A stretch of DNA of 64,000 bases, taken from JAURNZ01 sp036337715 (GTDB lineage: Bacteria > Pseudomonadota > Gammaproteobacteria > Comchoanobacterales > Comchoanobacteraceae). The DNA lies in NCBI GenBank assembly GCA_036337715.1, contig JAYZDS010000007.1:124001-188000 (forward strand). Reading direction: 5' to 3'. A program made the translations under genes and the position numbers. The notes beneath the pieces are model-generated. The model saw only the letters and a program-made list of their open reading frames with translations, made no database searches and was not told where the DNA came from. Position 1 is the stretch's first letter. The number at the start of each line of letters is the position of its first letter. Positions 8,476 through 16,330 of the stretch are shown one piece after another.

Positions 8476-10633
8476 TCCAAACAGCGGAAAAACAACACTA
8501 TTTAATCGACTAACGCGAATGAATTACCGTGAAGGTAATTATTCAGGTGTCACAGTTGAATCTTGTTTTGGTTCTTGGGATGTTGATCACGACATTAGTA
8601 TTGAAGTTGTTGATTTGCCAGGTTGTTATAGTCTGCAGCCGTTTGCGCAAGATGGTGAAGACATGCGTGAAACCATCGACACCATCAATCAGGGTGAGTT
8701 TGATTGCGTTGTTAATGTCGTGGATGCTTTAAATCTACAGCGCCATTTCTATCTAACGCATCAATTGCGTGAATTAGATGTTCCTATGGTGCTTCTAGTC
8801 AATCGCATTGATCTAGCAAAAAAACATAATATTGATATTAACTTAGATGTTTTGTCGGAAAAGCTTCAATGTCCTGTTCTAGGAACCATTGCAACAGATG
8901 TTGAAGTTGTAGATGTGCTTTATCAAGCAGTTTCTAATTATAAACACAAATCTTTTAACGCCTATAAGTTAAATGATAACTGGACAATGCTACAAGAAAA
9001 GTTTCTAAAGACAGAACCAAATTTATCCCATTATGGTTTTTTGCTTAAATTGGAAGCCGGTCACCCATTAAAAGCACACTATGATTCAGCGCAAATGCCA
9101 TTATCTGTGGGTGTTGCTGATTTAAGGTATCAACATATTGAAGCCTTAGTCTCAGAGTCAGTGGTTAAGAGAAGGTCTCATACCAAGTCAGTTCATAGGC
9201 GCATTGATCAAATTGTATTGCATGATTGGTTAGGTTTACCAATATTTTTTCTAGTTATGTATGGATTATTTACTTTGACAATGTCATTTGCAGGAAACAT
9301 TCAAATTGCAGTAGATGCAATTACGCATGCATTGTTGGTGGACGGGGTAAGGTATGCCGCTGATTGGTTATCATTGCCTTCATGGTGGGGTAGTTTCTTG
9401 GGTCTTGGTATCGGGCAGGGCATTGCAACTACTTTGACATTCACGCCTATTTTATTTTGTATGTTCATGGGGCTAGGCTTTTTGGAGCATAGTGGCTACA
9501 TGGCTAGGTCAGCACTGTTGATGGATAGATTGATGCGAAAAATTGGTCTTCCAGGAAGGTCTTTAGTTTCATTTATCATTGGATTTGGTTGTAATGTTCC
9601 AGCCATTATGGCAGCAAGACATTTAGATCAGCCTAGAGAGCGACTGATGACTATTTTGATGACGCCTTTTATGTCGTGTGGTGCCAGATTAACCATTTAT
9701 GCAGTGATGGTCACGGCTTTTTTTCCTCAAGGTGGTCACAATATCATCTTTATTTTATATTTAATCGGGATTGCCGCAGCTATCCTAACAGGGTACTTAT
9801 TACAGCCTAGTTTATCTTTAGAACAACCCTTACCTTTGGTGATGGAAATGCCAGATTATCAAAAGCCAAAGATGAAATTATTAGTTCAATATGCTCGAAG
9901 ACAAACAATCCACTTTGTTAAAAGAGCTGCAAAATATGTTATTCCTTTATCTACGATATTAACTTTATTCATGCATTTCGATGTTCATGGCAATTATCTG
10001 GCTGGCAATCAAATGGATCAGAGTATGCTGGCTACTTCAGCTAAAGCATTGACAGTTCTATTTTATCCTTTGGGGATCACTGAAAATAATTGGCCAGCAA
10101 CTGTGGGGCTCATATCTGGTTTACTTGCAAAAGAAGTCGTTGTGGGTTCTATGAACGCTCTTTATGGTCAAGTGGTTGTAAGTGCTGAGCCAATATGGCC
10201 ACAAATTCTTCATGGCATACATGATATGTTAAATGGGTTCTTACATTTTGATCTAGTACCCTCCATTGATGTGGTATCTAACCAATTTCATGCAAGTGCT
10301 TACGGAGAAATGTTAAATGCTTTTGAATCTAGCGCCAGTGTTTTTGCGTTTTTAGTTTTTGCATTGTTATATTTTCCATGTATGTCGACGATAGCAGTCA
10401 TCAGAAAAGAGTTGGGTCGTGGATGGGCATCGATCTCTTTAGTTTGGTCCACAATGCTAGCTTATTTTTTAGCAATTATTTGTTATCAATTAGGATCAAT
10501 TTCTTCACATCCGGTTACTTCGTTGATTTGGTTGGCGTCAATGGTATTGGTGCTTATCATTTTAATGATAGAATTTAAAAAATGGGTCAAGCGAACCTGG
10601 GAAAAACAACAATATGACGCTTATACAACTTAA
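8444..10633 (+). CDS. feoB: Ferrous iron transport protein B (GTP-gated Fe2+ transporter)
   Basis: A 729-residue inner-membrane Fe2+ transporter. The N-terminal G domain shows G1 GNPNSGKT (residues 10-17), G3 DLPGCYS and the G4-like NRID. A helical GDI-like region and the polytopic C-terminal half follow, with the two Gate motifs recognisable around GFGCNVPAIMAARHL and FYPLGITENNWPATVGLISGLLAKEVVVG. ATG 8444 gives the compact MIPKKIALIGNPNSGK start and has AAGAAG just upstream. An in-frame TTG at 8429 is less likely. The gene overlaps feoA by 32 nt and feoC by 20 nt. Confidence 0.96.
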   Translation: MIPKKIALIGNPNSGKTTLFNRLTRMNYREGNYSGVTVESCFGSWDVDHDISIEVVDLPGCYSLQPFAQDGEDMRETIDTINQGEFDCVVNVVDALNLQRHFYLTHQLRELDVPMVLLVNRIDLAKKHNIDINLDVLSEKLQCPVLGTIATDVEVVDVLYQAVSNYKHKSFNAYKLNDNWTMLQEKFLKTEPNLSHYGFLLKLEAGHPLKAHYDSAQMPLSVGVADLRYQHIEALVSESVVKRRSHTKSVHRRIDQIVLHDWLGLPIFFLVMYGLFTLTMSFAGNIQIAVDAITHALLVDGVRYAADWLSLPSWWGSFLGLGIGQGIATTLTFTPILFCMFMGLGFLEHSGYMARSALLMDRLMRKIGLPGRSLVSFIIGFGCNVPAIMAARHLDQPRERLMTILMTPFMSCGARLTIYAVMVTAFFPQGGHNIIFILYLIGIAAAILTGYLLQPSLSLEQPLPLVMEMPDYQKPKMKLLVQYARRQTIHFVKRAAKYVIPLSTILTLFMHFDVHGNYLAGNQMDQSMLATSAKALTVLFYPLGITENNWPATVGLISGLLAKEVVVGSMNALYGQVVVSAEPIWPQILHGIHDMLNGFLHFDLVPSIDVVSNQFHASAYGEMLNAFESSASVFAFLVFALLYFPCMSTIAVIRKELGRGWASISLVWSTMLAYFLAIICYQLGSISSHPVTSLIWLASMVLVLIILMIEFKKWVKRTWEKQQYDAYTT

Positions 10634-10823
10634 ACACTACATTGAAACAAGGCATGCAGTCACGTTAAATGAGCTTGTGAATGTTTTTGCAAGTGATCCA
10701 AAAACCATAGAGCTAATGATGCAGCATTGGACGGATACTGGTATGGTTGACATAAAATTATCCTGCGATGACTGTCTAGGTTGTATGACTTCATGTCAAA
10801 CCTATGTATGGAAAGCCAGCTAA
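10614..10823 (+). CDS. feoC: FeoC-like [Fe-S] winged-helix protein
   Basis: A 69-residue protein starting inside the feoB 3' end. An N-terminal winged-helix-like part (MTLIQLKHYIETRHAVTLNELVNVF) is followed by a cysteine cluster, Cys51, Cys54, Cys57 and Cys61 in CDDCLGCMTSC (CX2CX2CX3C). Known FeoC proteins are small winged-helix factors with clustered cysteines that protect FeoB from proteolysis. Position and pattern support that role here. The cysteine spacing is tighter than in the Klebsiella protein as I remember it. Confidence 0.85.
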   Translation: MTLIQLKHYIETRHAVTLNELVNVFASDPKTIELMMQHWTDTGMVDIKLSCDDCLGCMTSCQTYVWKAS

Positions 10824-10883
10824 AATAATTGCATTCTTTTAGCGATATTGATAACCTCTATTTATAATAAGGAGAATCAATAT

Positions 10884-11849
10884 ATGGCCAACATGTTTCA
10901 ACAAGCAAAATTCAGACTTGCTAATCAAGAAATCAATCAAGCATTTTTTACTAGCCTAGATCACGTTTTCAAAGGACTGTGTTTTACTGGCATTGGTATT
11001 TGGATAGCCAGTCTATTACAAATCATGTTTGTGTCCCCCTGGTTGAGTATTCCAATCCCTATTATTTTGATGTTTACCATAATGAAATTTGCGAGTAATA
11101 ACCAAGATACTAAAGCAGCACTGACGTTTTATTTGTTTTCATTTATGATGGGTATATTTTTATACTCTACGTTATATATGTTTAGTATTATTTTGACTCC
11201 TCAAGTGGTTGTTGCAACCATTGCGATGAGTTTATTATGGAGTGCTGCGTTAATCACATTAAGTTTGATCGTATTTGCATACCGTAGTAATGCCGAAGTG
11301 GCTAAGGGTTACATGCCAATGATCTATCAGTATGGTTTTTGTTTACTCTTTGGTTTGATTATATTCGGCCTATTTATGAACCCTGCAAACATGGGCGCAT
11401 TTATGTTGGTTGATGGTTTGATTTCGTCATTACTTTTTTCAGTGTTTTTAGTTTTAGATGTTTTTAAGGCAGCCTATATGACTGATGTGCCACTACACCC
11501 GGTCATGATGGCAACAACCCTTTATTTAGATATTCTTAATATCATAATAGGTGTGCTTGAAATGAAAGCTGGCAAAGAACTTTATAATGATGGTCAATCT
11601 AGTACCTTAGGAAACTTTTTCATGTCGTTGTTTGGTTTCTTACTTCCTATTTTGTTTGGGGTATATCTAGTCTATGATGCATTCTGGGGGTCAAATGACA
11701 ATCATTCGTCTGCCAATAATAATATTTCTCCTGGTGCTAGCAGCACGTATCGAAAAAACATTCCTATCGCACAAGCTGTCGTTGTGGATGATTTTGACAA
11801 CAATGAAAGATTTAATTCAAACCAAGGATTAAATCTTCGTCGAAGTTAG
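10884..11849 (+). CDS. Bax inhibitor-1-like (BI-1/YccA family) membrane protein
   Basis: A 321-residue protein with seven hydrophobic spans between about residues 30 and 265 and a polar, Asn/Ser-rich C-terminal tail. The last two spans, ending FLVLDVFKAAYMTD and ATTLYLDILNIIIGVLE, fit the BI-1 signature (an acidic D..K/Q motif, then A..LYLDFIN). BI-1 proteins are Ca2+/H+-leak or protease-modulating inner-membrane proteins. I chose ATG 10884, which has an excellent AAGGAG nearby; an upstream in-frame ATG at 10848 lacks one. A similar multi-pass protein follows 66 bases downstream. The family call is moderate because the sequence is divergent and the tail is unusual. Confidence 0.55.
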   Translation: MANMFQQAKFRLANQEINQAFFTSLDHVFKGLCFTGIGIWIASLLQIMFVSPWLSIPIPIILMFTIMKFASNNQDTKAALTFYLFSFMMGIFLYSTLYMFSIILTPQVVVATIAMSLLWSAALITLSLIVFAYRSNAEVAKGYMPMIYQYGFCLLFGLIIFGLFMNPANMGAFMLVDGLISSLLFSVFLVLDVFKAAYMTDVPLHPVMMATTLYLDILNIIIGVLEMKAGKELYNDGQSSTLGNFFMSLFGFLLPILFGVYLVYDAFWGSNDNHSSANNNISPGASSTYRKNIPIAQAVVVDDFDNNERFNSNQGLNLRRS

Positions 11850-11915
11850 ATTATTGGTTTGGTATTTCAATGAGATACATTTTAAATTAGTAGAAATCTT
11901 TTTAAGGAAAATGTT

Positions 11916-12860
11916 ATGGCGCAACCCCAAAGCTTATTAAAACAATTTTTAAATTGGCGTTTCATTGGTCTCATTTTGTGTACGATACAATGGGTCATTA
12001 TTTTATCGATCAGAATATTTTTGGGCTCAATATTGCCACCTATAATGTTTTATCCAATTATGGGTTTAGTAGGCATTATGTTGATTACCAAGTTCATAGC
12101 ATTTGTAAGCAATCGTAATGATCGAAACATTTCGATTGTATTTGCCACAGCACTAATAAATTTTTTAATGCTATTATCTGGCTCAATAAATGTTTTAATG
12201 GTTTCAGCGGTGGTCTCAGCTATGGGCTGGACACAACTATTAGTTAAATTTGGACGTTCTAACCGACAATACAGTAGTTATTATTTAGCTATTTCGTTAT
12301 TCGCTATAGTTTGTATTGCAATATTAATAGCTGTGGTTTCTTTTTTCATGAGTGGTCCTGGATTAATGAGTACCATTGCAATGCTTATTGTGAATATATT
12401 TTCAGTGTGTTTTTATTTCTGTAATCATCCGACTTTATTTAAGCATTATGAAGACATCCAATCATATATTGTGATATCAATGGACTTTTTTGCAACGTCC
12501 ATTCTAATGTATTCAATATATTTATCGTTATGTCTAATAATGCCAAGTTTATTTGTTGCGCCAGTAAGCGCAAGCTTAATCTATATGTTTTATGCAATAT
12601 CAACTGCTGTTATGACTGTATTTATTATGCGCCCAGAATCAAAGCCATTAGATGAAGCTGAATTTGGTTTGGTTCAAGACGATTCATCTGAAGTGCCAAT
12701 TGCAGAGCTTGTGCCAGCGGAAAATGTTTTAATGCCATCTGTTATAGACACAGTAAAGCCTTTTTTTGATTATGTTAAGTCCAATATTTTGCCTTCTGCA
12801 CCACCAGCTGAACCAGTCGAGTCAACCACGTCTCCTTCCGCACCACAATCAAAAAGCTAA
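11916..12860 (+). CDS. Multi-pass membrane protein, probable divergent paralogue of the preceding gene
   Basis: A 314-residue protein with about seven membrane spans (roughly residues 15-240) and a C-terminal cytoplasm-like tail rich in Pro, Ser and Glu (ILPSAPPAEPVESTTSPSAP). Length, number of spans, tail type and position immediately after the BI-1-like gene suggest an old tandem duplication, but I see no shared signature strong enough to name the family; the LYLD motif is lost. ATG 11916 is supported by AAGGA seven bases upstream. Function unknown. Confidence 0.65.
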   Translation: MAQPQSLLKQFLNWRFIGLILCTIQWVIILSIRIFLGSILPPIMFYPIMGLVGIMLITKFIAFVSNRNDRNISIVFATALINFLMLLSGSINVLMVSAVVSAMGWTQLLVKFGRSNRQYSSYYLAISLFAIVCIAILIAVVSFFMSGPGLMSTIAMLIVNIFSVCFYFCNHPTLFKHYEDIQSYIVISMDFFATSILMYSIYLSLCLIMPSLFVAPVSASLIYMFYAISTAVMTVFIMRPESKPLDEAEFGLVQDDSSEVPIAELVPAENVLMPSVIDTVKPFFDYVKSNILPSAPPAEPVESTTSPSAPQSKS

Positions 12861-12920
12861 ATTTGCGTGGTACCTCATCGACTATTATGGTAATATTATA
12901 CCAAATTAAGGAGGTGCTGA

Positions 12921-13589
12921 ATGTTTGTTTCAGAACTACAAAACGCTTTAGATCAATACCATTTGCTTAAACACCCTTTTTACAATCGATGGAATGAAGG
13001 TGCATTGACCCGTGATATCATTAAAGATTATGCTGCGCAATACTATTTTCATGTTGATGCTTTTCCAAGGTATATAAGTGCAACCCATTCTTTGTGTGAA
13101 GATATTGAAAAGAGAAAATTACTTTTAGAGAATTTAAATGAAGAAGAAAGTCATGATCACGATCATCCTAAATTATGGTGGCAGTTCGCAGAATCGCTTG
13201 GCGCCAAAAGCCCAACAGATGCAAAGCCAGAAGTATTTACTCAAGCTTTAATTGATAACTTTTTCTATTGGTCTCGCCGCAGTTATGCCGAAGGCTTAGG
13301 GGCTCTTTATACCTATGAACGTCAAGTGCCAGAGGTTGCTGAAGTGAAAATTGAAGGTTTGAAAAAACACTATGGTGTCACAGACGAAAAAGGCCTTAAG
13401 TTTTTTGAAGTGCATCGTTCAGCAGATAAAGAACATCGTGTGCAATGTGAAGCGCTTTTAGAAGCACTCTCACCGGAAGACCAAGCAAAAGCACAAAAAG
13501 CTGCAGAAGCAACAGCGAAGCATTTGTGGAATTTCTTGTCAGGAATTGGTTCCAAACATCAGATTTGTGATGAGCCAGTCCTTCACTAA
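12921..13589 (+). CDS. CADD-like di-metal oxygenase; probable self-sacrificing p-aminobenzoate synthase
   Basis: A 222-residue all-helical protein of the TENA/PqqC-like superfamily that aligns along its length with Chlamydia CADD (CT610), as I recall that sequence. Metal ligands known for CADD have counterparts: Glu75, His82, Glu133, His165, Asp169 and His172. Tyr21 in HPFYNRW matches CADD Tyr27, the tyrosine consumed to make p-aminobenzoate, and Lys143 matches Lys152, the amino donor. YAAQYYFHVDAFPRY and LYTYERQVP are near-identical family blocks. Such enzymes supply p-aminobenzoate in organisms lacking pabA/B/C. AAGGAGGTG precedes the ATG. The kinase-like gene downstream starts 3 bases after the stop. 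Confidence 0.88.
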   Translation: MFVSELQNALDQYHLLKHPFYNRWNEGALTRDIIKDYAAQYYFHVDAFPRYISATHSLCEDIEKRKLLLENLNEEESHDHDHPKLWWQFAESLGAKSPTDAKPEVFTQALIDNFFYWSRRSYAEGLGALYTYERQVPEVAEVKIEGLKKHYGVTDEKGLKFFEVHRSADKEHRVQCEALLEALSPEDQAKAQKAAEATAKHLWNFLSGIGSKHQICDEPVLH

Positions 13590-13592
13590 TTA

Positions 13593-14681
13593 ATGTATTG
13601 GTATTTTTTTAAGTCTCAACCAGGCAGTAAACAATACAAGTCTAATCAGGGCCAATGGTATTTAAAATATCCAAAAAACCGCCCTGATTCAGTTTTTTCA
13701 CCACACAGGCAACTAGAGGACCTATGGTCTCAAGTTTGTACATTAAACCTTGCAAAAGTTGTTGGTATACATGTGCCCGAAGTCTTTATGGTTGTCCCAT
13801 TTAATTGGGATACTAAAGCCTATGATGATCAAAATAAAATTCGCATTAGTGCTTCAATTTTTTCAAACCAGTTAGATGAGTTTAGTGAATTATCAGATTT
13901 TTATAACCAACTATCTCAGTTCCAGTCTCCTCAATCGCTTTACGATAAGTCATATTTATATTTAGATTTACTTTCTAAAGCACAAAAAAACGCATTAGGT
14001 AAATTATACGCAACTGCCCTTTGGTTAGGTCATTGGGATTTGGCAAATAATGTCAATTTTGCAAATGCTGGATTTGTTAAAGCCAAAAAATCAGATCAAT
14101 CATTGCCTGTTATGGTTGATGGTGGCAATGCACTTGATGAAGGATTTAATGGATATACTAAGCTTAGTACAATTAGCTTATTTGTTAAATCAGATAAAGA
14201 AAACGATCATAATCATGAAGAAAAGGAATTTGATGCCATTCGTTTTGGTTATGGACATTTAGCACCCTTAAATAATGAGATTTATCCTTTTTTGCCTAGA
14301 TTCTTATTCAACCAAAAAGAATTTTTTTGGTCAGACGAGGATGTGATTGAAGGTTTTGTTCAACAAGCTAAAATCATCGGTCAGGTGAAAAAAATAGACA
14401 TTAAAGAATGTATTCGTCAATGTTGGCAATATGTTGTAGATGCGGATGGCTTACATCATGCTCACCCAGTGGGTGTTTTAAAAAAATCATTACGATTAAC
14501 TCAAAGTAGATGGTCACATACCCATTTAGCTAATAGTATTATTGATGTGATAAGTGGTAGGGCCAAAAACTTAAATAAGATGGCAAAAAAAGTTTCTAAA
14601 ATTGATAGTCATGATTTTGAGCGCATTCATGCGTCTGTGCTGGACCATGGTCGAATTAATAACATAAATAGACATAATTGA
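13593..14681 (+). CDS. Kinase-like protein (HipA/PI-kinase-like motifs), function unknown
   Basis: A 362-residue soluble protein, co-directional with and 3 bases from the CADD-like gene. I do not recognise a named family. The layout suggests a protein-kinase-like fold: WYLKYPK with Lys25 near the N-terminus, a helix ending GIHVPEV, then GHWDLANNVNFAN (residues 146-158), resembling an HxDxxxxN catalytic loop with Asp149 and Asn153, and MVDGGNALD with Asp176 in a DFG-like position. HipA-like and phosphoinositide-kinase-like enzymes, some of them secreted effectors in Legionella relatives, show this spacing. The C-terminal third is helical and Lys-rich. The kinase assignment is an inference from motifs only. 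Confidence 0.5.
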   Translation: MYWYFFKSQPGSKQYKSNQGQWYLKYPKNRPDSVFSPHRQLEDLWSQVCTLNLAKVVGIHVPEVFMVVPFNWDTKAYDDQNKIRISASIFSNQLDEFSELSDFYNQLSQFQSPQSLYDKSYLYLDLLSKAQKNALGKLYATALWLGHWDLANNVNFANAGFVKAKKSDQSLPVMVDGGNALDEGFNGYTKLSTISLFVKSDKENDHNHEEKEFDAIRFGYGHLAPLNNEIYPFLPRFLFNQKEFFWSDEDVIEGFVQQAKIIGQVKKIDIKECIRQCWQYVVDADGLHHAHPVGVLKKSLRLTQSRWSHTHLANSIIDVISGRAKNLNKMAKKVSKIDSHDFERIHASVLDHGRINNINRHN

Positions 14682-14759
14682 ATCAGGTTATGATGAAATA
14701 ATTAAAATGGTTATTGATTCCAAATAATCTTCTAAAATAAAGAAAATTCAAGGTTTTTC

Positions 14760-14789
14760 TTGCGACGAATAAATTTCTAGTGCTAACAT
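14760..14789 (+). promoter_or_regulatory. Putative rnpB promoter
   Basis: TTGCGA (14760-14765) is followed 18 bases later by TAACAT (14784-14789, 4 of 6 consensus). Transcription would begin at about 14795-14796, exactly where the P1 helix of RNase P RNA begins. Confidence 0.5.
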
Positions 14790-14794
14790 GTAAA

Positions 14795-15130
14795 TGCGTT
14801 GGCTGGGCGATCGCTAGCTTTATGCTAGAGGAAAGTCCGGGCTCCATAGAGTACGATGCCAGGTAATGCCTGGGCAATGTAAATTGACGGCTAGTGCCAC
14901 AGAAACCAAACCGCCTTCGGGTAAGGGTGAAAAGGTGCGGTAAGAGCGCACCGCATTATTGGTAACAATGATGGCAGGGTAAACCCCATCGGGAGCAAGA
15001 CCAAATATAGATCTAGAGTTCGCTCGCATGTTACTCGCATGAGATTTGGGTAGGTCGCATGAAATAATGGGCAACCATTGTTCTAGATAGATGATCGTCC
15101 TCGACAGAACCCGGCTTACAGGCTGACGCA
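14795..15130 (+). ncRNA. rnpB: RNase P RNA (bacterial class A)
   Basis: The catalytic RNA that matures tRNA 5' ends. The universally conserved segments are present: AGAGGAAAGTCCGGGCTCC at 14826-14844 and GACAGAACCCGGCTTACAG at 15105-15123. The ends TGCGTTGGCT (14795-14804) and GGCTGACGCA (15121-15130) pair over 10 positions, with GU wobbles, as helix P1, and set the boundaries. The length of about 336 nt is smaller than E. coli M1 RNA (377). No U-rich terminator follows; the antiporter coding region begins about 25 bases downstream. Confidence 0.97.
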
Positions 15131-15154
15131 CGATGTTTTTAGGAGTTGGGCTTT

Positions 15155-16330
15155 TTGGAAAATTCTTTGGTGTTAACAATTTGTGTTATTTTTGTTGGGG
15201 CAGCTGTGTTCTCAACAATCGCACTTGCCTTGCGCCAATCGCTTTTAGTAGCCTATATTCTTCTTGGTGTTTTGGTAAGTTACCTGGGGATGGATTCACT
15301 TGCTGATACTATTTTCATTCATTACAGTGGTGATATTGGCATAATTTTTCTACTTTTTATGCTTGGTTTACACTTAGATCCTATCCGTTTAATTGATCAG
15401 ATGAAAAAAATAACCCCAACGGGTTTATGGAGCAGTATTGCTTTTTGGTTAATTGGTTTTATTGTGATGAAAATAATGGGCTACTCTTGGTTTGCTGCAA
15501 TTTTTGTTGGTGTGTCATGTCTATTTTCTAGTACGATCATAGGGTTAAAATTGCTACCTACAAAAATGATGTCACCAGGTTCGATTGGTGAGGTTATGAT
15601 CAGTATCCTATTACTTCAAGATTTTTTAGCGATGCTTGTATTATTTTTTCTTCATCAATTTGTTAGTCCAACCATTTCATGGTGGCATATTATGATGTTA
15701 TCCGCTTTTTTGCCTGCACTGGTGGTTGCATCGTTTAGTTTTGTTGATGGTGTTTTAGAACCACTCATGTCAAAACATCAGCGTATAAGGGAATATTTGT
15801 TTTTATTAGCGATCGCATGGTGTCTCGGTGTTGCAGTACTTTCTGAAATGTCAGGCATTTCTTATGAAATTGGCGCATTTATCGCGGGCATAAGTTTGGC
15901 GCACTTGAGTATGGCAAATTATTTATCGGATATCTTGTTGCCATTAAGAGACTTTTTTTTGGTCATTTTTTTCTTTGCAGTTGGCATGAACATCGATTTG
16001 GATTTAATGGGTACGATTTTTTTACCCGCTTGTGTTTTGGCAGTTGTATTACTGGTCGGAAAACCCTATATCTATAAAATACTCTTTATGAGAAAAGACA
16101 TTGGTTACAATAACGCTTGGGAACTTGGCTTACGTCTTGGACAAGGAAGTGAGTTTACGATCTTGATGACTGAAACGGCAAAATCTTTCCAATTCATAAC
16201 GCCGCGTATTTCAAACTTAATTGAAGTAAGCGCTTTAATCACATTTTTGATCTCTTCATTTATTGTTGTCAGGTACTATGAGACACCAATTACAAGAAAA
16301 GCAAATATTTTGGACGAAGACGACGATTAA
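15155..16330 (+). CDS. CPA2-family cation:proton antiporter (KefB/KefC-like membrane domain only)
   Basis: A protein of about 391 residues and 12 or so spans. FLLFMLGLHLDPIRLID, FSSTIIGLKLL, SILLLQDFLAMLVLFF (with the functional Asp in the QD motif) and FFAVGMNIDLDL are typical of the CPA2 Na+(K+)/H+ exchanger domain. The cytoplasmic TrkA-N/RCK domain of KefB/KefC is missing, so gating must differ. No ATG fits. TTG 15155 has AGGAG (15141-15145) at good spacing, whereas TTG 15146 would leave none. It may be read through from rnpB. Its stop shares TTAA with the convergent uup gene. Confidence 0.88.
   Translation: MENSLVLTICVIFVGAAVFSTIALALRQSLLVAYILLGVLVSYLGMDSLADTIFIHYSGDIGIIFLLFMLGLHLDPIRLIDQMKKITPTGLWSSIAFWLIGFIVMKIMGYSWFAAIFVGVSCLFSSTIIGLKLLPTKMMSPGSIGEVMISILLLQDFLAMLVLFFLHQFVSPTISWWHIMMLSAFLPALVVASFSFVDGVLEPLMSKHQRIREYLFLLAIAWCLGVAVLSEMSGISYEIGAFIAGISLAHLSMANYLSDILLPLRDFFLVIFFFAVGMNIDLDLMGTIFLPACVLAVVLLVGKPYIYKILFMRKDIGYNNAWELGLRLGQGSEFTILMTETAKSFQFITPRISNLIEVSALITFLISSFIVVRYYETPITRKANILDEDDD

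Noticed and set aside
15146..15154. TTG 15146 as antiporter start
   Set aside because: It abuts AGGAG with no spacer. TTG 15155 has normal spacing from the same ribosome binding site.
14820..15179. A 119-codon open frame on the minus strand
   Set aside because: It lies across RNase P RNA, whose conserved sequence and pairing explain the region fully.
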